A DNA stretch of 48,950 nt from the NCBI GenBank assembly GCA_003223255.1, contig QHYJ01000228.1, forward strand, positions 2,148-51,097. Direction: 5' to 3'. The notes beneath the pieces were generated by a model. That model saw only the letters and a program-made list of their open reading frames with translations. It was not told the origin of the DNA and did not search any database. A program made the position numbers and the translations under genes. Shown here one piece after another: positions 1 to 8,740 of this stretch; positions within the stretch are counted from its first letter, which is position 1, and the number at the start of each line of letters is the position of its first letter. Origin of the DNA: Acidobacteriota bacterium (GTDB lineage Bacteria > Acidobacteriota > Terriglobia > Acidiferrales > UBA7541).

Positions 1-1068
1 CTTGTTCGTGTGTCGGATCCGCTTTACGTGCGCGCTATGCTCGAGGAGACCTACGCGGCGGGTAATGCAGCATGGCATCAGCGTCGTATCAGCGATTATA
101 CGGTCACATCCATAAAATATCGACCCGGTAAAAAGCACGTGCTGCGCTACGATCCGAGAGATCCGGTGACCGGGGCAGCGGTATTCGCCAAACTTTACAT
201 TTGCAAAGAAGAGGCGCGCGCCTTCCGGGTGGCGCAGGGGACAGCAGACTGGCTGGCAGAATGCGGCCAGGGCGTGAATTCCCTACGGCCGCTGGGCTAC
301 GTGGCTCAGGATGCGGTTGTCCTTTACCCGCAACTTTGTGGCGTGCCGCTGTCCGACTACACACGGCGACTCAATGGTGTTGCCGCAAGGTGCCTGCATC
401 AGGCCGGGGTGGCGGTCCGCGCTTTGCATCACTTGCCTGTGGCACTCGCCGGCCGGCCCGAACGTCATGATTTTGCGGCCGAGATTCGGTGGATTGTGCA
501 GAAAAGCCATCATATCCCCGTGCTACTTCCGGAGGTGGGGTCGGCGATTGCGGCCGTACTCGACCGTGCGCGTGAATTGCACGAGCGGCTCCCCCAGGAG
601 CCCGCGACATTCACACACCGGGACCTCAAAACCGAACACATCTGGGTTGCTTCTGACGGGCTCACAGTGATGGATTTCGACAGCTCTCGCCCGGCCGACC
701 CGGCACTTGATGTGGGATATTTCCTGGCTGATTTGCAGTTCCGGCACGCCGCCTGGCCGCAGGCTGGGTTAGAAAAGGCGCGCGAAAGTTTCCTTGCGGG
801 GTACGCCCCTGGCGCGCCCAAAGAGCGCTTGACCCGCGCTCGTCTATACGAGGCGGTCAAGTTGGTCAAATGTGCAGTTCGCCGGGTCCAGGTGTTCGAG
901 CCCGATTGGGCGTCCCGTACGGCTGGGCTGGTCGAACGTGCCCAGGCTGTGATAAACGATCTCGAGCGTATCCTCGGTTTACCCGTGCGGATTTGCCCGC
1001 GCCGCCCCCTCCCTCTTGGTGCATCCGTAAGTTTAACCCGGGTTCAGTCGCGCAGAGCAGGTACCTGA
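1..1068 (+). CDS. Aminoglycoside-phosphotransferase-fold kinase, 5' end probably outside the window
   Basis: This is a protein-kinase-like small-molecule kinase of the APH/choline-kinase superfamily. The catalytic loop reads HRDLKTEHIW (catalytic Asp about residue 205, counting from the GTG at position 10), and the metal-binding segment MDFDSS follows about 17 residues later; an N-terminal lobe with KYRPGKKHVLRY precedes. The Brenner-type HxDxxxxN site has His where Asn is usual (HRDLKTEH), as in some uncharacterised relatives. A GTG at position 10 could be a start, but the frame is open to the left edge with no visible ribosome binding site, so the gene may begin before the window. The substrate is unknown; acidobacterial relatives are often near glycosyltransferase or polysaccharide genes, which cannot be checked here. 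The C-terminal 30 residues are rich in Arg and Pro and look unstructured. Confidence 0.75.
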   Translation, partial: LVRVSDPLYVRAMLEETYAAGNAAWHQRRISDYTVTSIKYRPGKKHVLRYDPRDPVTGAAVFAKLYICKEEARAFRVAQGTADWLAECGQGVNSLRPLGYVAQDAVVLYPQLCGVPLSDYTRRLNGVAARCLHQAGVAVRALHHLPVALAGRPERHDFAAEIRWIVQKSHHIPVLLPEVGSAIAAVLDRARELHERLPQEPATFTHRDLKTEHIWVASDGLTVMDFDSSRPADPALDVGYFLADLQFRHAAWPQAGLEKARESFLAGYAPGAPKERLTRARLYEAVKLVKCAVRRVQVFEPDWASRTAGLVERAQAVINDLERILGLPVRICPRRPLPLGASVSLTRVQSRRAGT

Positions 1069-1293
1069 GGTTTTAGCGAGTTGCATCGTGCGTCCGACGG
1101 CTTTTCCATCATTTGGCCTGCTCGACAAGCATCGGGATGCTTCAGTCACCCAGGACCCGCAACGCGGAGCAACAGAAATCTGGAACGAAAATCGACACCA
1201 CAGGTATGCGCATCGTCGGCGAAGCCCAGTCGGGGACATGCGAAGTGGGGAAGACCTCCAGGGGATGCTGCTCTCCTCCACGGCGCGAAGGAG

Positions 1294-3065
1294 TTACGAG
1301 ATTCCGTGAGGGCACTGCTGTCTCCTAGCTACCGGGTATTCAGGTTTTGCCGCGGAGATATGGAATCGCGCGCTCCCCAAGGTCGGCACCTGCTCTGCCA
1401 GAAAACCCAGTTCGCCCGTTGAGAAGCGCTGGGAGGGAACCGCAACACCACGGACATTGTTCACGTGGTCCCCCGCGGCTGATAATCCCTCCGGGAGAAC
1501 AATCAGCTCCGTTCGGCGCCAAGACGTGGAGTTGCGTACGTCTATGCCCGCATTATCCCCACCGCTGCCATGCGCTCTCAAGATATTGGCAAGAAGGGAC
1601 TCGGATTGCTTCTGCGCATTGACTACAAAGGAGCGTTTCACGTCCCACTGTTTTTTTGTAAAAATGTTCTCGGAATCGTGCTCGGAATAAAGAAGGACGT
1701 TTCTCCACGCCTCGCGAAAGGCGGCTGGCCGGTAGGAGCCCGGCGAGAGCATGGCCGCCAAGGCCTCCGCCTGTGCCAGACAATCAGCGGCTCCGCGGTT
1801 CATGCCCGTTTCGAGAGCCGAAGAGCCCGCTCCATCTTCCCAATAGGGAGTGAGGTCTCCCTTGAATTGTGGCAGGTCTTTTCCGTAGCGCTTCTCCAGC
1901 GCCGAGAAAGCATCGCTCGCGGAGGAAATGAAAAACCTCGGCCATTCGTATTCCTCATTCCATGCTTTCACGAACTCGCAAATCTCAGGGTCGGGTTCGG
2001 CGTTGTCGCGTGGCCTGACCAGCGGATATAAGAGATGTCGTACGCAAAATTCACGGCGTCCAGGCGGTCCTGATAGGTTCCAACCCATTCCGGACCGACC
2101 TTCATCACATGAGACATGGCATAGCCGGTCCACGGTACCCACACCAGAACCTTTTCGTTCCCCGAAGGCGAGACCCACCAAAATGGCTTTTCCTGCCACT
2201 CGGCCATGATTGTGCCAATGCGGTCAAACAAGCTCGGCGCAGCGGAAAAATAGCGAATTCCCGCTTGAGACATCGCAGTAGCCATGCCCCAGGTAAAGCC
2301 CGGGACATCGCTCAACATCGCGGAATCGACCGAGACGCCGCATTCCCTGCCAAGTCCCCGTGAGAAGCGAAACAGCTGTAGAAGCTCTTCGGGCCGGCAC
2401 AAGCCAGTCAGTTCATTCGCATACATGCCGTTGAGGCTGACCCAGCCGTTCCTGACCGCTTCAATCAGAGCAGCCTTTTCCTCCTGCGATTTGCGGCGCA
2501 AAAGCAAATCGGCACACCACTGCACTGCGAGATTCCAAACAAATCGTGCTCCTTCAGGATAGCCTGCCGTGCGGCGCGCCACGTCCATTCCGATGCTGAT
2601 GTTCCGTATCTGCTGGTCTTCGACAGTTGCCTGCAGATCGGTGTAGCCGAGATCGTGGTGGGAGTGGCGCAGGATGTACACTTGTACCCTCCTTACCGGC
2701 CGCAATTCTACGGATCCCAAGGTCGTCTTGCCATCGACCTCGCATTCTACTTCTACCTGCTGCGGCGCACTGACTGCCGGAGTCAAAACTCTAAATACAT
2801 GACTGCCCGAAGGAATGACCCTTCTGTCGATCTCCCGGCCATTCAGTTTTGTGATGGCGGTTGTGTCGGTCCCGTCGTGCCGGATGGTAAGCTGCACCGG
2901 TTGCAGTAATTTCCCATTCTTCCTGACCAGACCTCGAATGGGTGAGGCAAACGATACGGGGCTTGACGGTTTTTCATCCGTTATAAACGCCGCCCAGGCA
3001 GAATTTGCCCACAGAGCGCCGCCAGCAAGAATCGACAGATCCTTCAGAAGCTCTCGTCGTTGCAT
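1294..3065 (-). pseudogene. GH38 alpha-mannosidase-like glycosidase, frameshifted and truncated
   Basis: The 5' part (3065 to about 2010) encodes a Tat-like signal (QRRELLKDLSILAGGALW), a small beta domain and the start of a GH38 catalytic domain with HSHHDLGYTDLQ, the metal/active-site style of the family, and MLSDVPGF, which probably holds the nucleophile Asp. Near 2001-2012 the frame is lost: one extra base would turn SGHATTPNP into SGHGDNAEPDPE, after which the second frame continues the same domain down to 1294. At 1677/1678 the expected EHTWGA-type block is missing (the text reads YSEHDSENIFTKKQW), which looks like an in-frame loss of about 10 codons. The protein then stops soon after a segment resembling the start of the C-terminal beta domain (VPSQRFSTGELGFLAE), so roughly the last third of a normal GH38 enzyme is absent. 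I judge it non-functional. I recognise nothing in the 225 bases between it and the kinase gene. Confidence 0.8.
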
Positions 3066-3183
3066 GGCCGTTCCGACTCTGATCTAGAATCTATGGCGTT
3101 GCCGGTTCTTCCCCATGCGCGGCAACCGAAAAAGTAGAAGTCAGCCTATCGGGTACGGTGGTGGGTTTCGCTCAAGGCCTAGT

Positions 3184-3657
3184 TCAGAAATGGCAGGATG
3201 CGGCTCCGCGTTTCTGCAGATACTTCTGGTGATACTCTTCCGCACGGTAGAAGGTCCCAGCGGGCGTAATTTCCGTCGCAATGGTCCGCCGGAGTTTGCC
3301 GCTAGCTTCTAATCCCGCGCGCGATTTCTTGGCGATAGCTTCCTGTTCCGGCGAATGAAAGAAAATCGCGGTGCGGTACTGCGTTCCGAAGTCCGGTCCT
3401 TGGCGGTTTACCTGCGTGGGATCGTGTATCTGCCAGAACACGTTTAAGAGTTGTTCGTAACTCATCTTGGCCGGATCAAACGTTACCTGCACCACCTCGG
3501 CATGGCCCGTCTCATCCGTGCATACGTCCTGGTAAGTCGGGTTTTCGGTATGCCCGCCGCAGTACCCCACGGCCGTATTAATCACTCCAGGCACGCGCTG
3601 AAACGCCGCCTCCACTCCCCAGAAGCATCCCGCGCCAAAGGTCGCAATCTCTGCCAT
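3184..3657 (-). CDS. msrA: Peptide-methionine (S)-S-oxide reductase MsrA
   Basis: MsrA reduces the S-epimer of methionine sulfoxide in proteins and free Met, using thioredoxin. The sequence begins [16 protein letters not shown], carrying the GCFWG catalytic motif with the nucleophilic Cys at residue 11. It continues through [16 protein letters not shown], the [12 protein letters not shown] block and the conserved [10 protein letters not shown] and [12 protein letters not shown] segments, so the whole 157-residue fold is present. A Cys two residues from the C terminus (SCHF) is well placed as the resolving Cys. The ATG at 3657 has a strong GGAGAGGGG upstream. There is no fused MsrB. It stands alone between a decayed glycosidase and a TPR gene, transcribed in the same direction. 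Confidence 0.95.
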   Translation of the reverse strand: MAEIATFGAGCFWGVEAAFQRVPGVINTAVGYCGGHTENPTYQDVCTDETGHAEVVQVTFDPAKMSYEQLLNVFWQIHDPTQVNRQGPDFGTQYRTAIFFHSPEQEAIAKKSRAGLEASGKLRRTIATEITPAGTFYRAEEYHQKYLQKRGAASCHF

Positions 3658-3736
3658 CGAAACGCCCCCTCTCCATCTTGCATGTTACCGCAACTCTTAG
3701 ATGCACGACGGGCTCCTCTCGATTCACCAGAGCTTT

Positions 3737-4894
3737 CTACGAGGCCTTCCGCTTCGGCGGCCCCGCCAGGCCCTTCAACTTCTCTTGCGCCAACGCCCTG
3801 TACGGACTATTGACCGAAGCCGCCTGCCTAAACGCTTCCTTCGCTTCCGCGTTCCTCTTCAAATTCAACAACGCAAATCCCAAACGGTACTGGTTCCGCG
3901 CATAACTCCCATCATCCGGCTTCACTAGCGGCGCCGCCGCTTTCAAATTCTCCACCGCCTGCGCGTTGTCTTTCTTCTCAATGTTGACCTGCCCCAGCGA
4001 GCTCAGCGCCAGGCCCTTCTGCAGCGCTTTTTGCTGCGCCCATTGCTCATCGGTCATGCCCTCTGGTTTTTGCCCAGTATCCAGAAGGGACGCAGCCTTC
4101 TTCGCGTAATTCTCAGCTTTATCGAGTTGCTCGCCTTTTTCGCCGTAATAATCCGAAAGCAACAAAAGCATCCCGATATCCCTCGGGTCTTTGGCCAAGA
4201 GTCCGTTCGCCACCTCGAGCATTTTCGCTGTGTTCTGTGCCTGCTGATACGCTGTCGCCGCAACGCCCAGCGCCTGGTTCGCATACGTCGAATCCGGGAA
4301 TGCCTGCGCAAACTTCACCAGAAGCGCTGCCCGCTTCGCCGGATCTTTCGCTTGGTACACTCCGCTGAACACCAACTGCTGGACGTAAGTGTAGCTGTCC
4401 TTATTGGCTTCCAGCGTGCGCGCTTTCTGCTCCTCCCACGCTGCCGCGGCCGTGTCGGTGGGCGCGGGCGCGGCTTTGTACCGCTGCACAATCGCGCCGG
4501 CCTTCTCTCCGTACGAACTGAGCCGGTCCAGGTCGCCTTTTTCTACGGAAGCACGCACCATGTTTATGGCGTTTTGAAAATTATCCGGATCCGCCGCAAA
4601 GAGTTTGTCGCCGTATTCGAACACTTTGTCGTAGTTCTTCTGGGCGAGGTAATAGTCCACGAAGAGACCATCGGCGAGAATGGGATTGTCGCCTTCTTTG
4701 CCGATTCCGTCGGCAAACTTTTGAATCAGTGTCAACTTTTGCGCGGGATCCGCCGCGGCGTTTATTTCGTTGAGCGCATGATCCACGTCCGATCCGGCGT
4801 GGACCGGAACATATTTTCCAATCTGCTGCGCTGTGGCGATGTTCCCAGCGCCCAGCAAAACAGCGGTCAACGGCAACCATTTAATGTGTCGCAT
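3737..4894 (-). CDS. Exported TPR-repeat protein
   Basis: A 385-residue protein with a signal peptide (MRHIKWLPLTAVLLGAGN, then Ala-rich to about residue 22) followed by helical tetratricopeptide-type repeats almost to the end. Clear repeat units include LADGLFVDYYLAQKNYDKVF, ANQALGVAATAYQQAQNTAK, DIGMLLLLSDYYGEKGEQL and YRLGFALLNLKRNAEAKEAF. It should be a periplasmic or outer-membrane-associated scaffold; no enzymatic domain is visible. I chose the ATG at 4894 because GGGAGG lies six bases upstream and the signal peptide begins immediately; a longer reading frame to 4984 would add 30 residues without a binding site. It ends in a basic tail (GPPKRKAS). The partner is unknown. Confidence 0.85.
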   Translation of the reverse strand: MRHIKWLPLTAVLLGAGNIATAQQIGKYVPVHAGSDVDHALNEINAAADPAQKLTLIQKFADGIGKEGDNPILADGLFVDYYLAQKNYDKVFEYGDKLFAADPDNFQNAINMVRASVEKGDLDRLSSYGEKAGAIVQRYKAAPAPTDTAAAAWEEQKARTLEANKDSYTYVQQLVFSGVYQAKDPAKRAALLVKFAQAFPDSTYANQALGVAATAYQQAQNTAKMLEVANGLLAKDPRDIGMLLLLSDYYGEKGEQLDKAENYAKKAASLLDTGQKPEGMTDEQWAQQKALQKGLALSSLGQVNIEKKDNAQAVENLKAAAPLVKPDDGSYARNQYRLGFALLNLKRNAEAKEAFRQAASVNSPYRALAQEKLKGLAGPPKRKAS

Positions 4895-5065
4895 ATGATG
4901 CCTCCCGTGATCCCTCGAGGCAGGGGTCACCCTCAGCCATGATGGAATTGCCTGCATCTTAGTGCCGCGCCGCGCGTCACGCAAATAAAATTCTTAGGCT
5001 TACCGCGGCGTTGACGCTCCCCTGCATTCTGCGAGAGGATGGCTGGTTTGAACGAGAGCACTGCA

Positions 5066-5808
5066 ATGGATCTGGGACTCAACGGGCGTGTCGCCATCGT
5101 TGCAGCCGCCAGCAAAGGACTAGGTGCGCTCGTACGCCGGACACTGTTGCGGAGACCGCGGCGCACATCCAAAAAGCCACCAGCCGCGATGTCTTCCACC
5201 AAGCCCTCGATGTTACGGATTCCGTCGCCGTTGCCTCCTTCGTTGCCGCCGTCGAAGCCCGCTTTGGCCGCCTCGACATTTGCATTACCAATTCCGGCGG
5301 TCCTCCGTCTAACTGTTTTAAGAACACTAAGCCGGAAGATTGGCGCTCCGCTGTCGAGCAACTCTTGATGAGCACTGTCTTTTTCGCCAGGGAAACTCTG
5401 CCGCGCATGCAGAAAAACAAGTGGGGACGCCTGATTACCATTACGTCGTCGGCGGTGAAGCAACCCGTCGACGGCCTGCTGCTCTCCAATTCTGTGCGTG
5501 CTGCCGTCACCGGGCTCGCCCGCACGCTCGCCAACGAATACGCCGCCGATGGCATCACCGTGAACAACGTTTGTCCCGGCTACACGCGCACCGCCCGCCT
5601 CGACGGACTTGCTTCTACCATTTCTGCGCGCACCGGCTCTAAGCCCGAAGAAGTCTTCGCCAGTTGGGAACGCGAGATTCCCGCGCGGCGCCTTGGCACG
5701 CCCCAGGAATTTGCCGCGGTCGTTGCGTTTCTCGCTTCCGAGCGGGCCAGCTATGTCACCGGCGCTTCCATCGCGGTGGACGGTGGTCTTGTCAGGAGCC
5801 TGCTCTAG
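5066..5808 (+). pseudogene. Short-chain dehydrogenase/reductase with internal deletion
   Basis: The first 20 codons read MDLGLNGRVAIVAAASKGLG, a normal SDR beta-1 strand and dinucleotide loop. At 5125-5128 the frame changes and continues as ARTPDTVAETAAHIQ and then a complete SDR to SIAVDGGLVRSLL. The block that normally lies between (helix A, strand 2, ending in the VAIC-type strand; about 17 residues) is missing, so I infer a net loss of about 49 bases. The rest is well conserved: ITNSGGPP, the catalytic-Ser region ITSSAVKQP, and VNNVCPGYTRT. The canonical Tyr-x3-Lys is replaced by Ser-x3-Arg in LLLSNSVRAAVTG, a feature of a subgroup of SDRs and not a result of the deletion. An upstream ATG at 5039 is also possible; 5066 fits the family N terminus. 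Confidence 0.8.
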
Positions 5809-5874
5809 AAATGCGATGGTCGCCGCGCCTCGTCGTCTGGACTTTTGCGTCGAGATTTACAGGAGCCAAATCGA

Positions 5875-8511
5875 ATGATCAATCGGGAAAGCACCAATCA
5901 CCGTCGTGTTTTGCGTTTTTCCTTCGCTGCATTGGCGGCTGTTTTTATGGCTGCCTCGCTGCTCCGTGCCGACGAACCGTACGCGCGCTCTCGCGACTAC
6001 GATTTGCAGCATTCCCGCATCGCTTTGCGCTTCGACCTTGAACAGAAGAAGGTTCTCGGCGACGTCACGCACACCCTCTCCATCCTTCGCGACGGCGCCA
6101 CCAAAGTCGCCTTCGATTCCATCGGTCTGACCATCGAAAGCGTGACCGTCAACAAATCACCGGCCAAATTCGAAACCGACGCCGACAAACTCGTCGTTCC
6201 TCTTCCCGCTGCCGCCAAAGCTGGTGAGAAATTCGACGTCGCCATTCGTTACGAAGGCAAGCCCACCAAGGGCTTGTACTTCATCCTTCCCGACAAAGAT
6301 TATTCCGACCGTCCCAAGCAAATCTGGACTCAAGGCGAATCCGAAGACACGCGTTACTACCTTCCGACCTACGACTATCCCAACGATCGTCTCACCACCG
6401 AAACCATCCTCACCGTTCCCGGTTCCTGGCTGACCGTTTCGAACGGCAAGCTCATCAGCGTCACCGACGCCGGCAAGGGCTTGAAGACCTGGACCTGGCG
6501 CGAATCCCTTCCCAGCTCCACCTATCTCATCACCGTGGTCGCGGGTGAATTCGACGAAGTGAAAGACTCCTGGCGCGGTATGCCGGTCACCTACTATGCG
6601 CCAAAGGGCCGTGGCGACCGTCTGCCCATAAACTATGGCCGCACTCCCGCCATGATCGAGCTCTTCAGCAGGAAGCTCGGCGTTGACTATCCCTGGGAAA
6701 AATACGCGCAAGCCATGGTCGATGACTTCGTTGCCGGCGGGATGGAGAATTCCAGCGCCACCACCAACACCAGCGGCTCTCTGAATCACCCAAAAATTGC
6801 CGCCGAAAACTACACCGACGAAGACGGCCTCATCTCTCACGAACTCGGTCACCAATGGTTCGGCGATCTGGTTACCTGCAAAGACTGGGGCGACATCTGG
6901 CTCAACGAAGGCTTCGCCACGTTCATGGAAAATGTGTGGATGGAAGCGCATTACGGCAAGGATCAAGCCGACTACGAGCGCTGGGAGGGCGCGCGCGGAT
7001 GGTTCTCACAACCCAATCTCTTCAACAAGCCCATCGTCCGCCACGACTTCGACGATTCCAGCGAATTTGACGGCAACGCCTACACCAAGGGCGGCTGGGT
7101 TCTGCACATGCTTCGCCATCAACTTGGCGAAGACGCCTTCTATCGCGGTCTCAAACACTACCTCGAAGTGAATCGCGGCAAAAACGTCGTCACTGCTGAC
7201 CTTGCCAAAGCCATCGAAGAATCTTCTCACGCCAACGTCGACCAGTTCTTCAGCCAATGGCTTTATGGTGCAGGCGCTCCGAAATTTGACCTAAGCTATT
7301 CCTACGATAACGACAAACATCAAGTCGCCCTGACCGTCAAGCAAACGCAAAAAGTCGAGGGCCGCGTGGGCGTCTTCCACGTTCCTGTCGACGTCGAAAT
7401 CACTACCGCTTCCGGCCCGAGGCTCTACCCCATCACCGTATCGAAAGCGGAAGAGGTTTTTGCTTTTCCTTCAGATTCTGCTCCGCTCCTGGTGCTGTTC
7501 GACAAGGGCGGCAACATGCTCAAGTCCGCCGAATTTCACAAGGAAAAGAAGGAAATGCTCTATCAGTTGAAAAATGCCGCCGAGTTTGCCGACCGTGCCG
7601 ATGCCGTTGTCGCTCTCGAAAAAATCAAGAACGACGACGAAGTGGTTGCCGCTCTTGGCGCTGCGCTGCATAACGATAAATTCTGGGGCCTGCGCGCCAC
7701 TGCGGCGGATGCTCTGGGCCAGATCGGCACACCTGCCGCATCCAAGCAACTTCTGGACTCTCTGAATTCCGCGAACGAGCCCTGGGTGCGCTACCGCATC
7801 GTCGCTGCTCTCGGCAATTTCAAGGACGATTCCGCCATCGCGACGAAGCTCACCGACATCGCCAAGAGCGACAGTTCCTATCGCGCACGCGCCGCTGCTC
7901 TGCAAACCCTTGGACTCCTGAAATCACCTGGCGCTCTCGCCACTCTCGACGCTGCAGTATCCGGCGATTCTCCGGACAGCTACCTTCGCAACGCCGCGCT
8001 TCGCGCCCTCGGGCCGCTGGGCGATGACAAGGCCGTGCTGCTCCTCGAACAGTGGTCTGCCCCGGGCAAACCTATCGAATCGCGTACCGCGGCGATTCGC
8101 AGCTTGGCCAGCCTTGAAAAAAACAATCAGGAAATCACCAAGCAAATCGCCGGCTATCTCGCGGAACCGCATTTCCCGGTTCGCATGGCGTCGATCTTTG
8201 CCCTCGGCGGTCGCGGCGATGCGACTGCCGTGCCTGCGCTTGAAGCTCTCCTGAAGAGCGACGATCTCAGCATCGAAATGGTTCCCATGATCAAAGGTCA
8301 AATCGCGCGCCTGAAAAAACCGGCTGGAGCCAAGCCTACCTCTGCCGGGGGTAATGGAGAAGAGTCCACAATTGGCTCTGGCTCTTCCTCCGAAAAGACG
8401 GATGACTCTGCGGCAGTTCTACAGCGCCTGGATAAATTGGAGCATCTGGTAGAGGAAATGAACGAGCGCCTCAAATCCTTCGAATCGCGCCTCCCTTCGC
8501 CTAAGCCCTGA
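5875..8511 (+). CDS. Exported M1-family metallo-aminopeptidase with C-terminal HEAT-like repeats
   Basis: A zinc aminopeptidase of family M1 (gluzincin). The exopeptidase motif GGMEN is near residue 288; the zinc site is HELGH at 322-326 with the third ligand in NEGFA (Glu 345), spaced as in the family. An N-terminal signal (RVLRFSFAALAAVFMAASL) indicates export to the periplasm. Domains in order: signal, M1 N-terminal beta domain (about 40-220), catalytic domain (about 225-470), a short beta domain, then from about 560 to 815 paired-helix HEAT/PBS-type repeats such as FWGLRATAADALGQIGTP, instead of the ERAP-like C-terminal domain. The tail is low-complexity followed by a short coiled coil (LQRLDKLEHLVEEMNERLKS). 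Start chosen at the ATG at 5875 because AGGAG lies at 5861-5865. It follows the broken SDR by 66 bases on the same strand. Confidence 0.92.
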   Translation: MINRESTNHRRVLRFSFAALAAVFMAASLLRADEPYARSRDYDLQHSRIALRFDLEQKKVLGDVTHTLSILRDGATKVAFDSIGLTIESVTVNKSPAKFETDADKLVVPLPAAAKAGEKFDVAIRYEGKPTKGLYFILPDKDYSDRPKQIWTQGESEDTRYYLPTYDYPNDRLTTETILTVPGSWLTVSNGKLISVTDAGKGLKTWTWRESLPSSTYLITVVAGEFDEVKDSWRGMPVTYYAPKGRGDRLPINYGRTPAMIELFSRKLGVDYPWEKYAQAMVDDFVAGGMENSSATTNTSGSLNHPKIAAENYTDEDGLISHELGHQWFGDLVTCKDWGDIWLNEGFATFMENVWMEAHYGKDQADYERWEGARGWFSQPNLFNKPIVRHDFDDSSEFDGNAYTKGGWVLHMLRHQLGEDAFYRGLKHYLEVNRGKNVVTADLAKAIEESSHANVDQFFSQWLYGAGAPKFDLSYSYDNDKHQVALTVKQTQKVEGRVGVFHVPVDVEITTASGPRLYPITVSKAEEVFAFPSDSAPLLVLFDKGGNMLKSAEFHKEKKEMLYQLKNAAEFADRADAVVALEKIKNDDEVVAALGAALHNDKFWGLRATAADALGQIGTPAASKQLLDSLNSANEPWVRYRIVAALGNFKDDSAIATKLTDIAKSDSSYRARAAALQTLGLLKSPGALATLDAAVSGDSPDSYLRNAALRALGPLGDDKAVLLLEQWSAPGKPIESRTAAIRSLASLEKNNQEITKQIAGYLAEPHFPVRMASIFALGGRGDATAVPALEALLKSDDLSIEMVPMIKGQIARLKKPAGAKPTSAGGNGEESTIGSGSSSEKTDDSAAVLQRLDKLEHLVEEMNERLKSFESRLPSPKP

Positions 8512-8610
8512 GCAATGGATTAATTCATTGCGGCGAAACAAACTAGCTCGCAGTTCTCAAAGAGCGAGCCGGTATTCGGCAAGATGCCATGAGCATGTCA
8601 CCCTAGCGCC

Positions 8611-8625
8611 TGCCTGCCACAGGCA
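8611..8625. repeat. Short perfect hairpin TGCCTG-N3-CAGGCA
   Basis: An inverted repeat with 6-bp arms and a 3-base loop in the 229-base gap between the convergent aminopeptidase and glycerate kinase genes. The core resembles the longer hairpin at 20035-20055, which suggests a small interspersed palindromic family and not a gene-specific terminator. There is no T run after it. I recognise nothing else in this gap. Confidence 0.5.
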
Positions 8626-8740
8626 AGGATCTCAACCCATGCCGTATCTCCGTATTTCCGGCCCGACGAGATTCAGATTCTCCGTTTCTGTCTCTCCTGC
8701 CCTCTGTATTCTCCGCGCCCGGGGTGTTCATTCTTTCTTC

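Noticed and set aside
1069-1293. Remnant of a group II intron or transposon between the kinase and GH38 genes
   Set aside because: The gap has open frames but no recognisable reverse transcriptase or transposase motif or terminal repeat, so nothing can be supported.
4031-4942. A 303-codon plus-strand frame opposite the TPR gene
   Set aside because: The TPR reading with signal peptide and ribosome binding site is clearly the real one; the antisense product has no recognisable domain.
6157-6966. A minus-strand frame opposite the M1 peptidase
   Set aside because: Antisense of a gene with an intact HExxH site; not a protein family I recognise.
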